Of a stretch of 58,734 bases of DNA, positions 38,905 to 48,800 are shown in pieces. A program made the position numbers and the translations under genes. Each line of letters starts with the position of its first letter. The stretch's first letter is position 1. The notes beneath the pieces were generated by a model. That model made no database searches, was not told where the DNA came from, and saw only the letters and a program-made list of their open reading frames with translations. The stretch comes from Clostridiaceae bacterium (GTDB taxonomy: Bacteria > Bacillota > Clostridia > Saccharofermentanales > DTU023): positions 1-58,734 of the forward strand of contig JAAYRL010000044.1 in NCBI GenBank assembly GCA_012518795.1. The letters are read 5' to 3'.

Positions 38905-41900
38905 ATGAGTGTTAACTGGACAGAAGAGCAATTACAAGCGATCGAATATGATCAACCAAGACCGTTATTAGTTTCGGCTGCTGCCGGTTCGGGCAAAACA
39001 GCAGTCTTGATTGAAAGAATATTCCGTCGGGTCATGACAAAAAAGGTTGAGCCGGAAAATATTTTGGTTGCGACTTTTACCGATAAAGCTGCTACTCAAA
39101 TGCGCCGGAAAATTGATGAAAAAATTGCAGCGGAAATGCAACAAGCAACTGATCCGACTACTCTAAAACATCTTAGAGAACTTAAGCAACGTTTTCCGTT
39201 GGCACAAATTTCCACGATTCATGCTTTTTGTCTAAATTTGATTAAAGAATACGGTGCATATCTAACAGATCAGAACGGTCAGCTCATTTTGCAACCGGGC
39301 TTTACCACAATATCGCAAACATACCGGGACATTTATCTCAATCAAGCAATTGATGAGGTATTGACGGATTTATATCAAAAAATTTCTGAGCTTAATATTT
39401 CTGACGATACATCTTCAAATTTTGAATCATCACAAAATAATTTAGCAATTAACGCCGTAAATAGTGAATCGAGACTAAATGAACTGAATGAAAAAAACTC
39501 AAATAATGAGGAGAACAATGAATCAGAACCAACCATTCTGAATAAAAAAGACTTCAACAAAGACCTAAACCGAGAAGATGTCAGCACATCTTTGGTTCTG
39601 CAAGAAATTCCCGGAATACAAAGCAAAATTGAATTATTTAATTTACTGGAAGAGCCAATTACTCAAGACGAATGGTTGCAAGATTTTGATCGGTTAGTTT
39701 TGATGATAACTGATTCCTTAAGTGATCAGCCGGTACGCGATCAATTAGCCCGCTCGTTGGCTCAATTGCGCAGTATGGCATATTTTGAAACTGAAATTCA
39801 ACAAGCACTGAAAGATTTTCAAGCGCAAGCTGAGGACTTCAGCAGACATCCGTTAGTCAAAGAAGCTTTAGAACAAATTGAAGCGTTGATCAATCCGGCG
39901 ATAGAAGGTTTGGATTATGCATTGAACAGTGAACATTTACGTATTGTTTTAAGTAAAAAGACCAGAACAAAAGAACATTTTCAAATAGAAGAACGTTTGA
40001 ATCTTGAATTAAAAGTTATCCAAAAGATAAAGCAAATTCTTACTGCAAAATCTTCTGATCCGGAGAAATGGAATCAAATTCATGAACAAGGCAAGTTATT
40101 AGGAGATTTTATCAGTCTGCGAGCAAACAATTCATGTACACCTGAAGCTTTGGCCAAAATGGATTTTATTGAAAATTATGAGCCTAATGTTTTACCGATA
40201 ATTGCAATGATCCATCCGGATTTTAGACATAATTCAGCAATAGCCAAACGTAATCAACTTGAAAATACCAAACCATACTTTATTCGCAGTACACACGAGA
40301 TTGAACAGGATCTTCAATCAATGCTCCGGCCTTTGGCACGGTTTTTTGAAACTGTGATTCTGGTAGAACGTCGTTTTCAACAAATTAAAATCAGACACAA
40401 TCAAATAGATTTCAACGATTACGAGCATTATGCCTTGCAGCTATTAGATCAACCGGAAATTGCCAAAGTACTTCATGAGAAATATCAGGAAATTTATTTG
40501 GATGAGTATCAGGACACCAATCCGATCCAGGAAACCTTGATTTCCAGAATCAAATGTCCGCGAGTTTTCATGGTGGGAGATCTGAAACAAAGCATTTACA
40601 GATTTCGTTTTGCCGATCCCGGTCTTTTCAGAAAAAAATTAAGCACCTTCTTTTTGTATGATAAATATGAAGATTCACTCTGTACAGCTGAAAATTTATC
40701 TGAAGCAGAAAACGATTTGTCTGAAGCAGATGAAAATTTATTCGCAACGGATCAAGATTTACCTGAAACACATAAAAAATTATCTAAAGCACATCAGGAT
40801 TTGTCTGAAGCAGCTGAAAATTTATTCGCAACGGAACAAGATTTATCTGAAACACATAAAAAATTATCTAAAGTAGATCAGGATTTACCGAAACAATTGC
40901 CGGAGAATTTTCCTGATGGATATACGGTTTTATTAAATCGAAATTTCCGGAGCAGTGAGACGATTTTGCATGCAATAAACGATTTATTTAGTTGGTTTAT
41001 GCGAAGTGAAATAGCCGAGATCGAATATGATCATACTCAAATGTTGATTCCGGGACGTGCGGATTTGAGTGAGATCGAATTGAGTGAGACCGAATTGGGT
41101 GAGACCGAATTGGGTGAGGCAGAATTGAGTGAGCGTCTGATTTCATTGGAACATCTGGTGATTCCCAATGAAATAAATGATTTTGATCTCAATTTAATTC
41201 CTGAATTAACCCGGATAAAAATTGAATCAGGTACCGATTTGGAATTGGCATTGGAAGCTTTGCAAGCAGTAAAAATTATCAAGCGTGAATTGCTCAACGG
41301 ACGACAATTAAGTGACATTGCAATTCTCAGTCGCAAGCATGATATCAGTAGTATCTACAAACAAGTTCTTGCTGCTTACGGGATACCGGTCAGTGGAGGT
41401 GAACAAGCTACTTATCTGGAAACTCAGGAACTACGATTTTTAACTCAATTAATCAGTTTATTAGATAATTTTCAGCAAGATATACCCTTGGCCTCAGTGA
41501 TGCGTTCCCAAATTTTCGGCATACCTTTCGATGAAAACGAATTATTAGCATTACGTTTAAGCCAACCGGATGCCAAATATTTTTACGAAGTTGTCCAAAA
41601 TGCGAGCAAGTTGTCACGAGAGGATTTCGTTTCTCAAACTGAGCAAATATTGACGTTTAATCAAAATGCTGACCAAAATGCTGACCAAAATTTTGATCAA
41701 AATGCTGAATCCGATTATGCAGATGAGTCGGATAAATCTTTCGACAAAGCTGAATCAAAGCGGCAAAATCAAATTACAATTGATTTGTATAATAAATTGC
41801 ATGATTTTATGCGATTAATCAACGATTTACGTAATCAGTCCAAATGGCTGTCTTTAGCAGAATTGTTAGATAATATTTTTCGCATTGCAGATTATCCGGA

Positions 41901-43848
41901 TTATTTGATGCGACTTCCTTTTTCTGAGCAAAGACTTTCCGATATTGAACGTTTTCAACAATGGGCGAATCAATTTGAACAAGAACAAGGCGGCGGTTTA
42001 AGGAATTTTATTGTTTATATAAACCAAATCACTGAACAAAAATTAAAATTGGAGAATTTCGATATTCCTCCTGCACCGGGCAACAGTGTTGCTACTATGA
42101 CCATTCATGCATCTAAAGGTCTGGAATTTCCGGTGGTGATTTTGGCGGGCGCCAACAATCAGTTATCAGTAAGAAGAAGCACGGATATTTTGAATTTTGA
42201 TCCGACATTCGGTTTATCAAGTTACATTGTAAACTTTGAACAGCAGGCTACATACTCATCACCGGCAAATGCTTGGCACCAAGAACAGATTATCAGCATG
42301 GAATTAGCGGAAGAATATCGCTTGCTCTATGTAGCAATGACTCGTGCCGAAGAAAAGCTTTATATTTTATCCAGTGAAAAAATGAAATCGACTGAAGATG
42401 AATACTATGGGAAGGCTTTAGAGCTAATTAATCAAAATTTTACCAGATCGAATTTTCAAAATCTGAAAAGTTATGCGGAAATCATCGTCGGATATTTGAA
42501 TAGTCAAGATAAACGTATTCTCGAAGAATTTCCCGGATATTCCATATTGGCAACATATGATTTCTTAGATATGTTTCGCGAATCGCCGGAAACTGAAAAT
42601 TCCAACAGGCCGAAAGAAAATAATGAGCAAGTCATCAATAATCAAACAACAAATAGCGAACAAGTAATGAACGAAAAACAAAATCCGGACCAAAAACTGA
42701 ATTTACCGGATTTGAATCAGAAAAGATATCAACCGCTAACGATTGGTAAGTATTCTTTTTCAGTTAATTATCTTTCGGAAATTTTTGCGGAACTTAAACA
42801 GGTTAATTGTGAATATGCTGATTATTTAGTGCAAGCAGAAGCAACCGGACAAATCCGCCAATCTGAGATTATTCTACCCGCAGACTCCGGTAGTGAAGCT
42901 GCCAAAGCAATTGAACGTTTGAAAAAACTCTTGCCTGATTTGCCGGAGGAAGATCCGCTGAATCTGATTCCGGCCAAATTGACGGTTTCGGAAATAAGTG
43001 CCAAAGAACAGATTCAAAATCTTGATAGTGCGGAGCAGATTATTCTGCCTTCCGGTATGGCGGATATGGGCTATACTTTGCGCAAACCGGAGCCGGAACC
43101 GGCAACTGATGAGGTTAGCTATTCGGGCAGAGAGTTCGGAACTTTTATTCATAGCTTGATGCAGTTTATTAAGCCGGAAGACTTCCTCGAACAACCCGAA
43201 GCGCAATGGGAAAATATTTTCCGAGAACAAATTGAACAGATGATTCACAAACAACAACTATTTGCCAAAAACAAGTCTCAGGCCAAAGCGGCATATCCTT
43301 TTTTGGAAAAATTCTTGCGTTCGGAAATAGCTCAACGTCTTTATCAAGTGGAAAAGGCCGGAGGTCCGGTCTATCGGGAAATTCCGTTTACTTTAGCGAT
43401 TCCGGCAACCCAAGTACTTGATGTGAATCAAATTAAGCAGCTTAATATAGATCAAATTGAGCAGCATAATATGAATAATCAAATCGAGCGGCTTAATATA
43501 GATCAAATTGAGCAGCATAATGTGAATAATCAAATTGAGCAGCTTAGTATAGATCAAATCGAACACAATGATATTACAAAATCGGACGCTAGCCGGGACT
43601 ATGGCCAAGATCAAACTTTAATTCAAGGTATGATCGATTTGTGGTTTATAGAAAATGATCAAGCGATTCTTTTGGATTATAAATCAGATTATATTTTGGG
43701 AAATGATCGTCAAATTCAAGCAGAACTGGAAAAAAGATATGCTGTTCAGCTCAAATATTACACTTTGGCGATTGAGAAAATTATTGAACGACCGGTCAAA
43801 GAACGGTATATTTGGCTGTTCCGCCAAGGTAAAGCTTATAGTTTATAG
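38905..43848 (+). CDS. addA: AddA subunit of the AddAB helicase-nuclease, enlarged by repeats
   Basis: A 1647-residue UvrD-like helicase fused to a RecB nuclease. Walker A is LVSAAAGSGKTAVLIERI, followed by LVATFTDKAATQMRRKI. Walker B/motif II is EIYLDEYQDTNPIQE, motif III MVGDLKQSIYRFRFADP, motif IV LLNRNFRSSETIL, motif V ATMTIHASKGLEFPVVIL and motif VI EEYRLLYVAMTRAEEKLY. The nuclease site is QGMIDLWFIENDQAILLDYKSD. Typical AddA is about 1200-1250 residues. The excess sits in low-complexity insertions near residues 165-235, 598-660, 722-744, 918-950, 1229-1275 and 1507-1557, all between conserved motifs. The start has GAGAG upstream. Confidence 0.96.
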   Translation: MSVNWTEEQLQAIEYDQPRPLLVSAAAGSGKTAVLIERIFRRVMTKKVEPENILVATFTDKAATQMRRKIDEKIAAEMQQATDPTTLKHLRELKQRFPLAQISTIHAFCLNLIKEYGAYLTDQNGQLILQPGFTTISQTYRDIYLNQAIDEVLTDLYQKISELNISDDTSSNFESSQNNLAINAVNSESRLNELNEKNSNNEENNESEPTILNKKDFNKDLNREDVSTSLVLQEIPGIQSKIELFNLLEEPITQDEWLQDFDRLVLMITDSLSDQPVRDQLARSLAQLRSMAYFETEIQQALKDFQAQAEDFSRHPLVKEALEQIEALINPAIEGLDYALNSEHLRIVLSKKTRTKEHFQIEERLNLELKVIQKIKQILTAKSSDPEKWNQIHEQGKLLGDFISLRANNSCTPEALAKMDFIENYEPNVLPIIAMIHPDFRHNSAIAKRNQLENTKPYFIRSTHEIEQDLQSMLRPLARFFETVILVERRFQQIKIRHNQIDFNDYEHYALQLLDQPEIAKVLHEKYQEIYLDEYQDTNPIQETLISRIKCPRVFMVGDLKQSIYRFRFADPGLFRKKLSTFFLYDKYEDSLCTAENLSEAENDLSEADENLFATDQDLPETHKKLSKAHQDLSEAAENLFATEQDLSETHKKLSKVDQDLPKQLPENFPDGYTVLLNRNFRSSETILHAINDLFSWFMRSEIAEIEYDHTQMLIPGRADLSEIELSETELGETELGEAELSERLISLEHLVIPNEINDFDLNLIPELTRIKIESGTDLELALEALQAVKIIKRELLNGRQLSDIAILSRKHDISSIYKQVLAAYGIPVSGGEQATYLETQELRFLTQLISLLDNFQQDIPLASVMRSQIFGIPFDENELLALRLSQPDAKYFYEVVQNASKLSREDFVSQTEQILTFNQNADQNADQNFDQNAESDYADESDKSFDKAESKRQNQITIDLYNKLHDFMRLINDLRNQSKWLSLAELLDNIFRIADYPDYLMRLPFSEQRLSDIERFQQWANQFEQEQGGGLRNFIVYINQITEQKLKLENFDIPPAPGNSVATMTIHASKGLEFPVVILAGANNQLSVRRSTDILNFDPTFGLSSYIVNFEQQATYSSPANAWHQEQIISMELAEEYRLLYVAMTRAEEKLYILSSEKMKSTEDEYYGKALELINQNFTRSNFQNLKSYAEIIVGYLNSQDKRILEEFPGYSILATYDFLDMFRESPETENSNRPKENNEQVINNQTTNSEQVMNEKQNPDQKLNLPDLNQKRYQPLTIGKYSFSVNYLSEIFAELKQVNCEYADYLVQAEATGQIRQSEIILPADSGSEAAKAIERLKKLLPDLPEEDPLNLIPAKLTVSEISAKEQIQNLDSAEQIILPSGMADMGYTLRKPEPEPATDEVSYSGREFGTFIHSLMQFIKPEDFLEQPEAQWENIFREQIEQMIHKQQLFAKNKSQAKAAYPFLEKFLRSEIAQRLYQVEKAGGPVYREIPFTLAIPATQVLDVNQIKQLNIDQIEQHNMNNQIERLNIDQIEQHNVNNQIEQLSIDQIEHNDITKSDASRDYGQDQTLIQGMIDLWFIENDQAILLDYKSDYILGNDRQIQAELEKRYAVQLKYYTLAIEKIIERPVKERYIWLFRQGKAYSL
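40696..40884 (+). repeat. Nine 21-bp (heptad) repeats inside addA
   Basis: 189 bp encode nine consecutive seven-residue units: LSEAEND, LSEADEN, LFATDQD, LPETHKK, LSKAHQD, LSEAAEN, LFATEQD, LSETHKK, LSKVDQD. Units 2-5 and 6-9 form a higher-order 84-bp duplication. The leucine-led heptads could form a coiled coil. The insertion sits between helicase motifs III and IV, where normal AddA proteins have a short loop. Confidence 0.95.
43441..43562 (+). repeat. 51-bp in-frame repeats in the AddA nuclease domain
   Basis: Two full 51-bp units (43441-43491, 43492-43542) and a partial third encode LNIDQIEQHNMNNQIER and close variants. They lie about 20 residues before the nuclease motif QGMIDLWF, the region corresponding to the repeat insertion in AddB. 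Confidence 0.92.
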
Positions 43849-44180
43849 TTTAGCCAAATTATGAATGTAAATAGTTTAGCCAAATTATGAATGCAAATGG
43901 TATTTATATTTGTAGGGAACAAACGGAAAAAAATAATTACTTTAAAATTGTTTTATTTCTAACATAATTCTGATATTATTTTAATTCAAAATTATACGCA
44001 AAGCGGTATAATTATTAGAGCAGTGTAAAAGCGGTATAATTATTAAAGTAGTGTAAAATATGAGGAATAACGATTAGCAGTGTAAAAGCGATATAAGGAT
44101 TAGCAGTGTAAAATATGAGGTATAAGGATTAGATAACGATTAGAGTTAATAAAAATCCTGAAAGATACGTTAACTGAAAA
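43847..44180. repeat. Tandem repeats between addA and the aminotransferase gene
   Basis: The 381-bp gap holds two 26-bp copies (43847-43872, 43873-43898; the first starts inside the addA stop region), two 28-bp copies around AGCGGTATAATTATTA (from about 44001), and a mosaic of CAGTGTAAAA, ATGAGG and TAAGGATTAG elements up to about 44140. Several copies contain TATAAT, so the array may scatter -10 elements ahead of the aminotransferase gene. No ORF is present. Confidence 0.75.
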
Positions 44181-44229
44181 CCCGAAATATGTAAGGATAC
44201 AAGCTTTTTATAATGAGGAGGAAAAACAA

Positions 44230-45417
44230 ATGAAAGAATTATCAAATTTGGCTATGACCTTAAAAGGTTCAATTATTCGTGAAATGCACAGTGCGGCAGC
44301 AGGTATGACAGATATCTTAAATTTCACTGTAGGCGAGCCTGATTTCGTTACTCCTAAGCCAATAATAGATAGAGCTTATCAATCAATGCTTGAAGGAAAA
44401 ACTTTTTATTCACAAAACAGGGGTATTCTACCTTTAAGAGAAGCTATTTCCGCCTACCATAAAAAAGTTGACGGCGACAAAATTGCTGTTGATCCGAATG
44501 ATAATATTCTTGTGACAATTGGTGCAACTGAGGCTTTGCAACTAGCATTATTTGCTACAATCAATCCGGGTGATGAAGTTGTTGTTCTTACTCCTTGTTG
44601 GCCGAACTATCTTGGCATGGTTACGGTTGCCGGCGGAGTTGCCGTATGTGTTCCGGGATATGAAGAGAACGGTTTTGCACCGAATCCGGCAGATATTGAA
44701 GCTGCAATTACACCCAAAACAAAAGCGATTATGGTTAATTCACCGTCAAACCCGACCGGAGCGGTGATTCCCCAAGACACGATGGATCAAATAGCAGCAC
44801 TCATTGAAAAACATGATTTATTTGCTCTAGTCGACGAAGTATATCGTACCATTGTTTTTGATGGTCAAAGAGCTGCTTCTTTAACCGACTATCCGGCAAT
44901 TAAAGATAATATTATTTTTATCAACAGTTTTTCAAAAATGTTTGCTATGACCGGCTGGCGCGTAGGATATGTAACGGCGGTTCCTCAATTAATTGCCAAA
45001 ATGACCTTGTTGCATCAAAACTTTGCCAATAGCATTTTTGTTCCGGCTCAAGAGGCTTGCATCACTGCTTTGGAAGAGTGTATTCCTGATTCTGAAAAAA
45101 TGACAGAGTCTTATGAAAAACGACGCAATTTGATAATTAAAGGGCTAAATGATATTAAAGGGCTTTCCTGTATTACACCGGGTGGTGCTTTTTATGCCTT
45201 TACAAATATCAGTGAATTCGGCATGAATTCCCGTGATTTCTGCCTTAAAGTTCTAGAAGAAACTAAAGCTGTAACAGTTCCGGGTGTTGGCTTCGGACAA
45301 TCAACAGACGGTTTGAATTTGGATAATTACATCAGAGTTTCCTATGCAACTTCTGAAGACAATATTAATGAATTTCTCAATCGTATGAACGATTTCAGTC
45401 AAAAATTCTTTGGCTGA
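44230..45417 (+). CDS. Pyridoxal-phosphate aminotransferase, class I/II
   Basis: A 395-residue fold-type I aminotransferase. NFTVGEPDFVTPKPI marks the substrate region. ATEALQLALFATINPGDEVV forms the cofactor phosphate pocket, and MVNSPSNPTGAVI has the conserved Asn-Pro-Thr-Gly. The PLP lysine is in NSFSKMFAMTGWRVGYV, and a conserved Arg for the carboxylate is in YIRVSYAT. It most resembles aspartate/aromatic aminotransferases of group I; the exact amino donor cannot be told. It has a strong GAGGAGG site. Its last 23 bp overlap the end of the convergent ADH-like gene. Confidence 0.9.
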   Translation: MKELSNLAMTLKGSIIREMHSAAAGMTDILNFTVGEPDFVTPKPIIDRAYQSMLEGKTFYSQNRGILPLREAISAYHKKVDGDKIAVDPNDNILVTIGATEALQLALFATINPGDEVVVLTPCWPNYLGMVTVAGGVAVCVPGYEENGFAPNPADIEAAITPKTKAIMVNSPSNPTGAVIPQDTMDQIAALIEKHDLFALVDEVYRTIVFDGQRAASLTDYPAIKDNIIFINSFSKMFAMTGWRVGYVTAVPQLIAKMTLLHQNFANSIFVPAQEACITALEECIPDSEKMTESYEKRRNLIIKGLNDIKGLSCITPGGAFYAFTNISEFGMNSRDFCLKVLEETKAVTVPGVGFGQSTDGLNLDNYIRVSYATSEDNINEFLNRMNDFSQKFFG

Positions 45418-46801
45418 CTTTTTGCAGAATTTCATCCAATTTTTCATCGGATAAAATGAGCGGAGAAGAGTGAATACGGTTGATATCTTTTTTCACGTAT
45501 TCACTTATTTCCTGCATCGGCAAACTTTTTGCTTGTTTATTTATTTGTTTATGCGAGACAGTAATATTCCAAGTTTTACTTAATTCATTAATTTGCACAA
45601 TGATTTTTTCGATGTTGAAATCACTGCCGAAACGGTTAAATAATTTGGGTTTTATATTTAGATATGTCTCAAGTATTAAAGGCAAAGTCACAGTAGCAAC
45701 ATCACTGTAAGGTAAGTCGCCAAAGACAGCCAGAGCATTTGCAATTGCCGTAATATAACCGACACCGGACCTGCCGGCAGCATTTCCTGTTTTGAAAGCT
45801 GAATTTTGCAAAGTTTCAATAAGCTGATTTTTGTTTGCAAGAGTTACAGGACTTTGTTCACCTTTAATGACTTGTTCCTTGATTTCATCAACTTGATTAT
45901 TGTTATTCTGCCGGTTATGACTTTTCTGCTTCTTTAGATTGCTCAAATCATTTGTAGTACTCAAATTATTCAAATCATTTGTAGTACTCAAATTATTCAT
46001 ATCATTTGAAACACTCAAATTATTCATGTTGCTTAAATTGCTGAAAAGTTTATGATTTTCCAGACAATTGAGGATGTCGGATATTGCTTCTGCGGCATTT
46101 TTATTTATGTAGGCAGAATTATTTCTGCTGAGCAATGCTTCAAAAGCTTGGACAAGAGTTCCGAAACTAGTACTGAATAATAATTGATTTGGTAGGGTAG
46201 TAACGTACTCTGCACAATGCATGACATAATTCGGCTGAATCGCTCTGTCATTTAAAATAAATTTACTCTGTTTTGTATGATCAATAATCCAGGCTACCTT
46301 GGAAGATTCACCGGCAGTGATTGTTGTCGGACTGGTAATTAAAATCGGGAAGGCTTTGCTGCTCGCTCTGATTTTTCCCAAACCGTTTAATTTATGCAGG
46401 CTTTTATCAGGTCTGATAATTCGAGCTTTGGTAGCTTTAGCAAGATCGATAATTGAACCGCCGCCGATTGCCAAAATTGCTTGACAATCATTGCTGAAAA
46501 ATAGGTGCACACATTGTTCAACCAGGGTTATCGAAGGATTTTCAATTTGTGTGGGATATAAGAAAAGCTTTAACCCTGCACCCTGCATCCGTTCTTTTAA
46601 TTTTGTGAAATACATTTGCGATTGGAAGTCTTCAGCACAAATAATCAAAACCCGATTTACATTCTGTTCACGCAGAATATGAATCAGATGGAGTTCCGAC
46701 TCTTTAGCATCTGATTTGTTGATCACACGCGGTTCTTTTGTATTCCAAAAACCTGTACAAAGAAAAAATAATTTATTTATAATTTTTTGCAATAATCGCA
46801 A
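45395..46801 (-). CDS. Iron-containing alcohol dehydrogenase homologue lacking the metal ligands
   Basis: A 468-residue Fe-ADH-fold protein. The NAD-binding region is intact: ILAIGGGSIIDLAKATKARI (residues 109-128) and ILITSPTTITAGESSKVAW. The four metal ligands of FucO-type enzymes (Asp, His, His, His) are all substituted: the D-A-L-T-H segment reads GTLVQ (Gly214, Gln218), H-A-M-A-H reads TAIAN (Asn355), and the P-H-G His is Tyr365. Residues 256-308 are an in-frame Asn/Ser/Leu repeat insertion. It may bind nucleotide without being a metal dehydrogenase, or be decaying. It converges on and overlaps the aminotransferase gene. The ribosome site is poor. Confidence 0.75.
   Translation of the reverse strand: MRLLQKIINKLFFLCTGFWNTKEPRVINKSDAKESELHLIHILREQNVNRVLIICAEDFQSQMYFTKLKERMQGAGLKLFLYPTQIENPSITLVEQCVHLFFSNDCQAILAIGGGSIIDLAKATKARIIRPDKSLHKLNGLGKIRASSKAFPILITSPTTITAGESSKVAWIIDHTKQSKFILNDRAIQPNYVMHCAEYVTTLPNQLLFSTSFGTLVQAFEALLSRNNSAYINKNAAEAISDILNCLENHKLFSNLSNMNNLSVSNDMNNLSTTNDLNNLSTTNDLSNLKKQKSHNRQNNNNQVDEIKEQVIKGEQSPVTLANKNQLIETLQNSAFKTGNAAGRSGVGYITAIANALAVFGDLPYSDVATVTLPLILETYLNIKPKLFNRFGSDFNIEKIIVQINELSKTWNITVSHKQINKQAKSLPMQEISEYVKKDINRIHSSPLILSDEKLDEILQKVSQRIFD
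45944..46024 (-). repeat. Three 27-bp in-frame repeats in the ADH homologue
   Basis: Units at 45944-45970, 45971-45997 (identical) and 45998-46024 (variant) encode the 9-residue pattern NNLSTTND and neighbours. They form the core of a 50-residue insertion between the two domains of the Fe-ADH fold. Confidence 0.93.
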
Positions 46802-47012
46802 AATTACTGACCTCTACTTAAGTAAATATTTGTTTATTATATCAAAAGGATCTTATTTATAACAATTACAGTACTTTTAAGCTAAAATAGGACATAATTG
46901 TATTTGGATCAATTGAGATACAATATGAAAACAAAAGGTATTTCAGGACATCGCTTATCATGTCATAACATAAACATAGCTTGTTCTCATGAAAATAATA
47001 TAGAGGTACTAT

Positions 47013-48626
47013 TTGAATTCGGATTCAAAGTTAACAAAAGATAAAGCTGCTAAGGCAACAAAAACGATTGTCATTGTAACCGTAATTGTTCTGTTTAGTG
47101 AAACAATGGGTTTCTTGCGTGATGTGTTGATTGCTTACCGTTACGGTACAGGTATTTTGAGTGATACATATTTTGCGGTGGCGGGAATAACAATCTTGTT
47201 ATTCAATTTGATTGTTAATTCCGTGATTACAACGGTGATTCCGATTCTTTCACATGTCGAAGCAGAACATGGCAAAAAGCAAAAAATAGTTTATACCGGA
47301 AAGATTTTATTGCTGATTGGTCTGATCACATTGATCTTTGCTGTATTGGCAGAAATCTTCGCTCCGCTTTTAATCAGGTTGATTGCAACCGGATTCGGCC
47401 CGGCACAATTTGATTTGGCAGTCAAACTTTTGCGAATCGGCATTCCCGGCATAATTTTCAGCGGCATGGTCGGTGTTCTCTCCGGATTCTTGCAAAGTGA
47501 AGGGAAATACTACGCCAGTTCATCAACCAGAATAATTTTCAATTTAACTTGCATTCTGTATTTATTCTTTTTCTCAGACCGTTTCGGCATCTTGGGTCTG
47601 ATGGCGGCAGCTGTGGCAGGTTCGATCTTGCAATTTTTGATCTTGCGCAAAGATCTTCAATCGACAGGTTTTAGCTATCGGTCCTTGTTTAGAAAAAACG
47701 ATATTCAGCTAAACGCAAGTAAAGATTTATATCTCAACCGAGTACTTAAGTTGAGTTTGCCGGTTTTTGTCGGCGTGGCGATCTATGATTTGAATACGAT
47801 GCTTGATCGTACTTTTGCCTCATTTCTATCCGTCGGCAATATCTCGCAACTTACTTATGCCAATAAAATAGAAACTTTGGTCATCAGTATTTTCATAACC
47901 GGTTTAATGACAGTTATATATCCGGAGATTTCACAAAAGGTAGCTGATCAAGACTTGCCCGGTTTCAAAACCGTTTTTCAACGTGCGATAAATCTTAGTC
48001 TTTTGATCACAATTCCTGCCGCTGTCGGTTTAATTATTCTCGGTCAGCCGATTGTGCAAATATTGTATCAAAGAGGGGAGTTTTCAGGACAAGCGACAGA
48101 GATTACGGCCAGGGTTCTTGCAATGTATGCAGTCGGCTTGCTTGGCAAATCAATCCGTGAGGTGACGGTGCGAGCTTTTTACGCCTTAGAACAAAACAGA
48201 GTTGTTTTGCTCAATAGCGGGGTAACGCTGTTACTTAATCTTTTGCTGAATTTTAGCGTAATCAGCTTTGCCAAAGTAGAATTGCTGGCTTTAACAACCA
48301 GTCTGGCAATAATCATCACGACTTTTATTCTGTTGCTTCAATTGAAACGCAAAACAGGCAAACTCGGTCTGAAAAACATTTTGTTCTGCAGTCTGAAATC
48401 TCTGCTTGCAACCCTTATCATGGCAGTAATAACTAACTATACCTATCAAGCTTTGCTTCGAATAATCGATTCTGAGTCTAATTTCCAGGTTTTTCTGATT
48501 TTAGCTCTGTCCATAATCTTAGCTGCCATAGTCTATGCTGTTCTAATCTATCTTTTCAAAGTCGAAGAAGCCCGCGAAATTATTGATAATATCTTTCACA
48601 AAAAGAAACATCCGAGAAACAATTGA
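47013..48626 (+). CDS. murJ: MurJ/MviN-type lipid II flippase family protein
   Basis: A 537-residue membrane protein of the MOP superfamily with about 14 helices. Diagnostic segments: SETMGFLRDVLIAYRYGTG (helix 1-2 loop), GMVGVLSGFLQSEGKYYASS, VYDLNTMLDRTFASFL-like IYDLNTMLDRTFASFLSVG, and VQILYQRGEFSGQATEITAR. It would flip the peptidoglycan precursor lipid II, though clostridia often carry several paralogues. The proposed start is TTG at 47013 with AGAGG 6 bp upstream. It ends before two hairpins. Confidence 0.88.
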   Translation: MNSDSKLTKDKAAKATKTIVIVTVIVLFSETMGFLRDVLIAYRYGTGILSDTYFAVAGITILLFNLIVNSVITTVIPILSHVEAEHGKKQKIVYTGKILLLIGLITLIFAVLAEIFAPLLIRLIATGFGPAQFDLAVKLLRIGIPGIIFSGMVGVLSGFLQSEGKYYASSSTRIIFNLTCILYLFFFSDRFGILGLMAAAVAGSILQFLILRKDLQSTGFSYRSLFRKNDIQLNASKDLYLNRVLKLSLPVFVGVAIYDLNTMLDRTFASFLSVGNISQLTYANKIETLVISIFITGLMTVIYPEISQKVADQDLPGFKTVFQRAINLSLLITIPAAVGLIILGQPIVQILYQRGEFSGQATEITARVLAMYAVGLLGKSIREVTVRAFYALEQNRVVLLNSGVTLLLNLLLNFSVISFAKVELLALTTSLAIIITTFILLLQLKRKTGKLGLKNILFCSLKSLLATLIMAVITNYTYQALLRIIDSESNFQVFLILALSIILAAIVYAVLIYLFKVEEAREIIDNIFHKKKHPRNN

Positions 48627-48645
48627 TGACACCTTTACACAAAGA

Positions 48646-48720
48646 AATACCCGACTCGTTTGTGTTAAGCAAATTTTGAAATTAAGCCGGGTATTATTAT
48701 AAAAGCTCGAAGCTTTTATA
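48646..48720 (+). terminator. Two hairpins downstream of murJ
   Basis: AATACCCG (48646-48653) pairs with CGGGTATT (48688-48695) across a long loop. It is followed at once by TATAAAAGCT/AGCTTTTATA (48698-48707 with 48711-48720) around a 3-nt loop. Neither has a long T tract; together they probably end or protect the murJ transcript. Confidence 0.55.
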
Positions 48721-48800
48721 AACATATTAGCGAATGACATGAATTGTAGCTGTCAAAGTTTGATAGAAACTAAAGCCGACATATTAACCATTTAGTTAGT

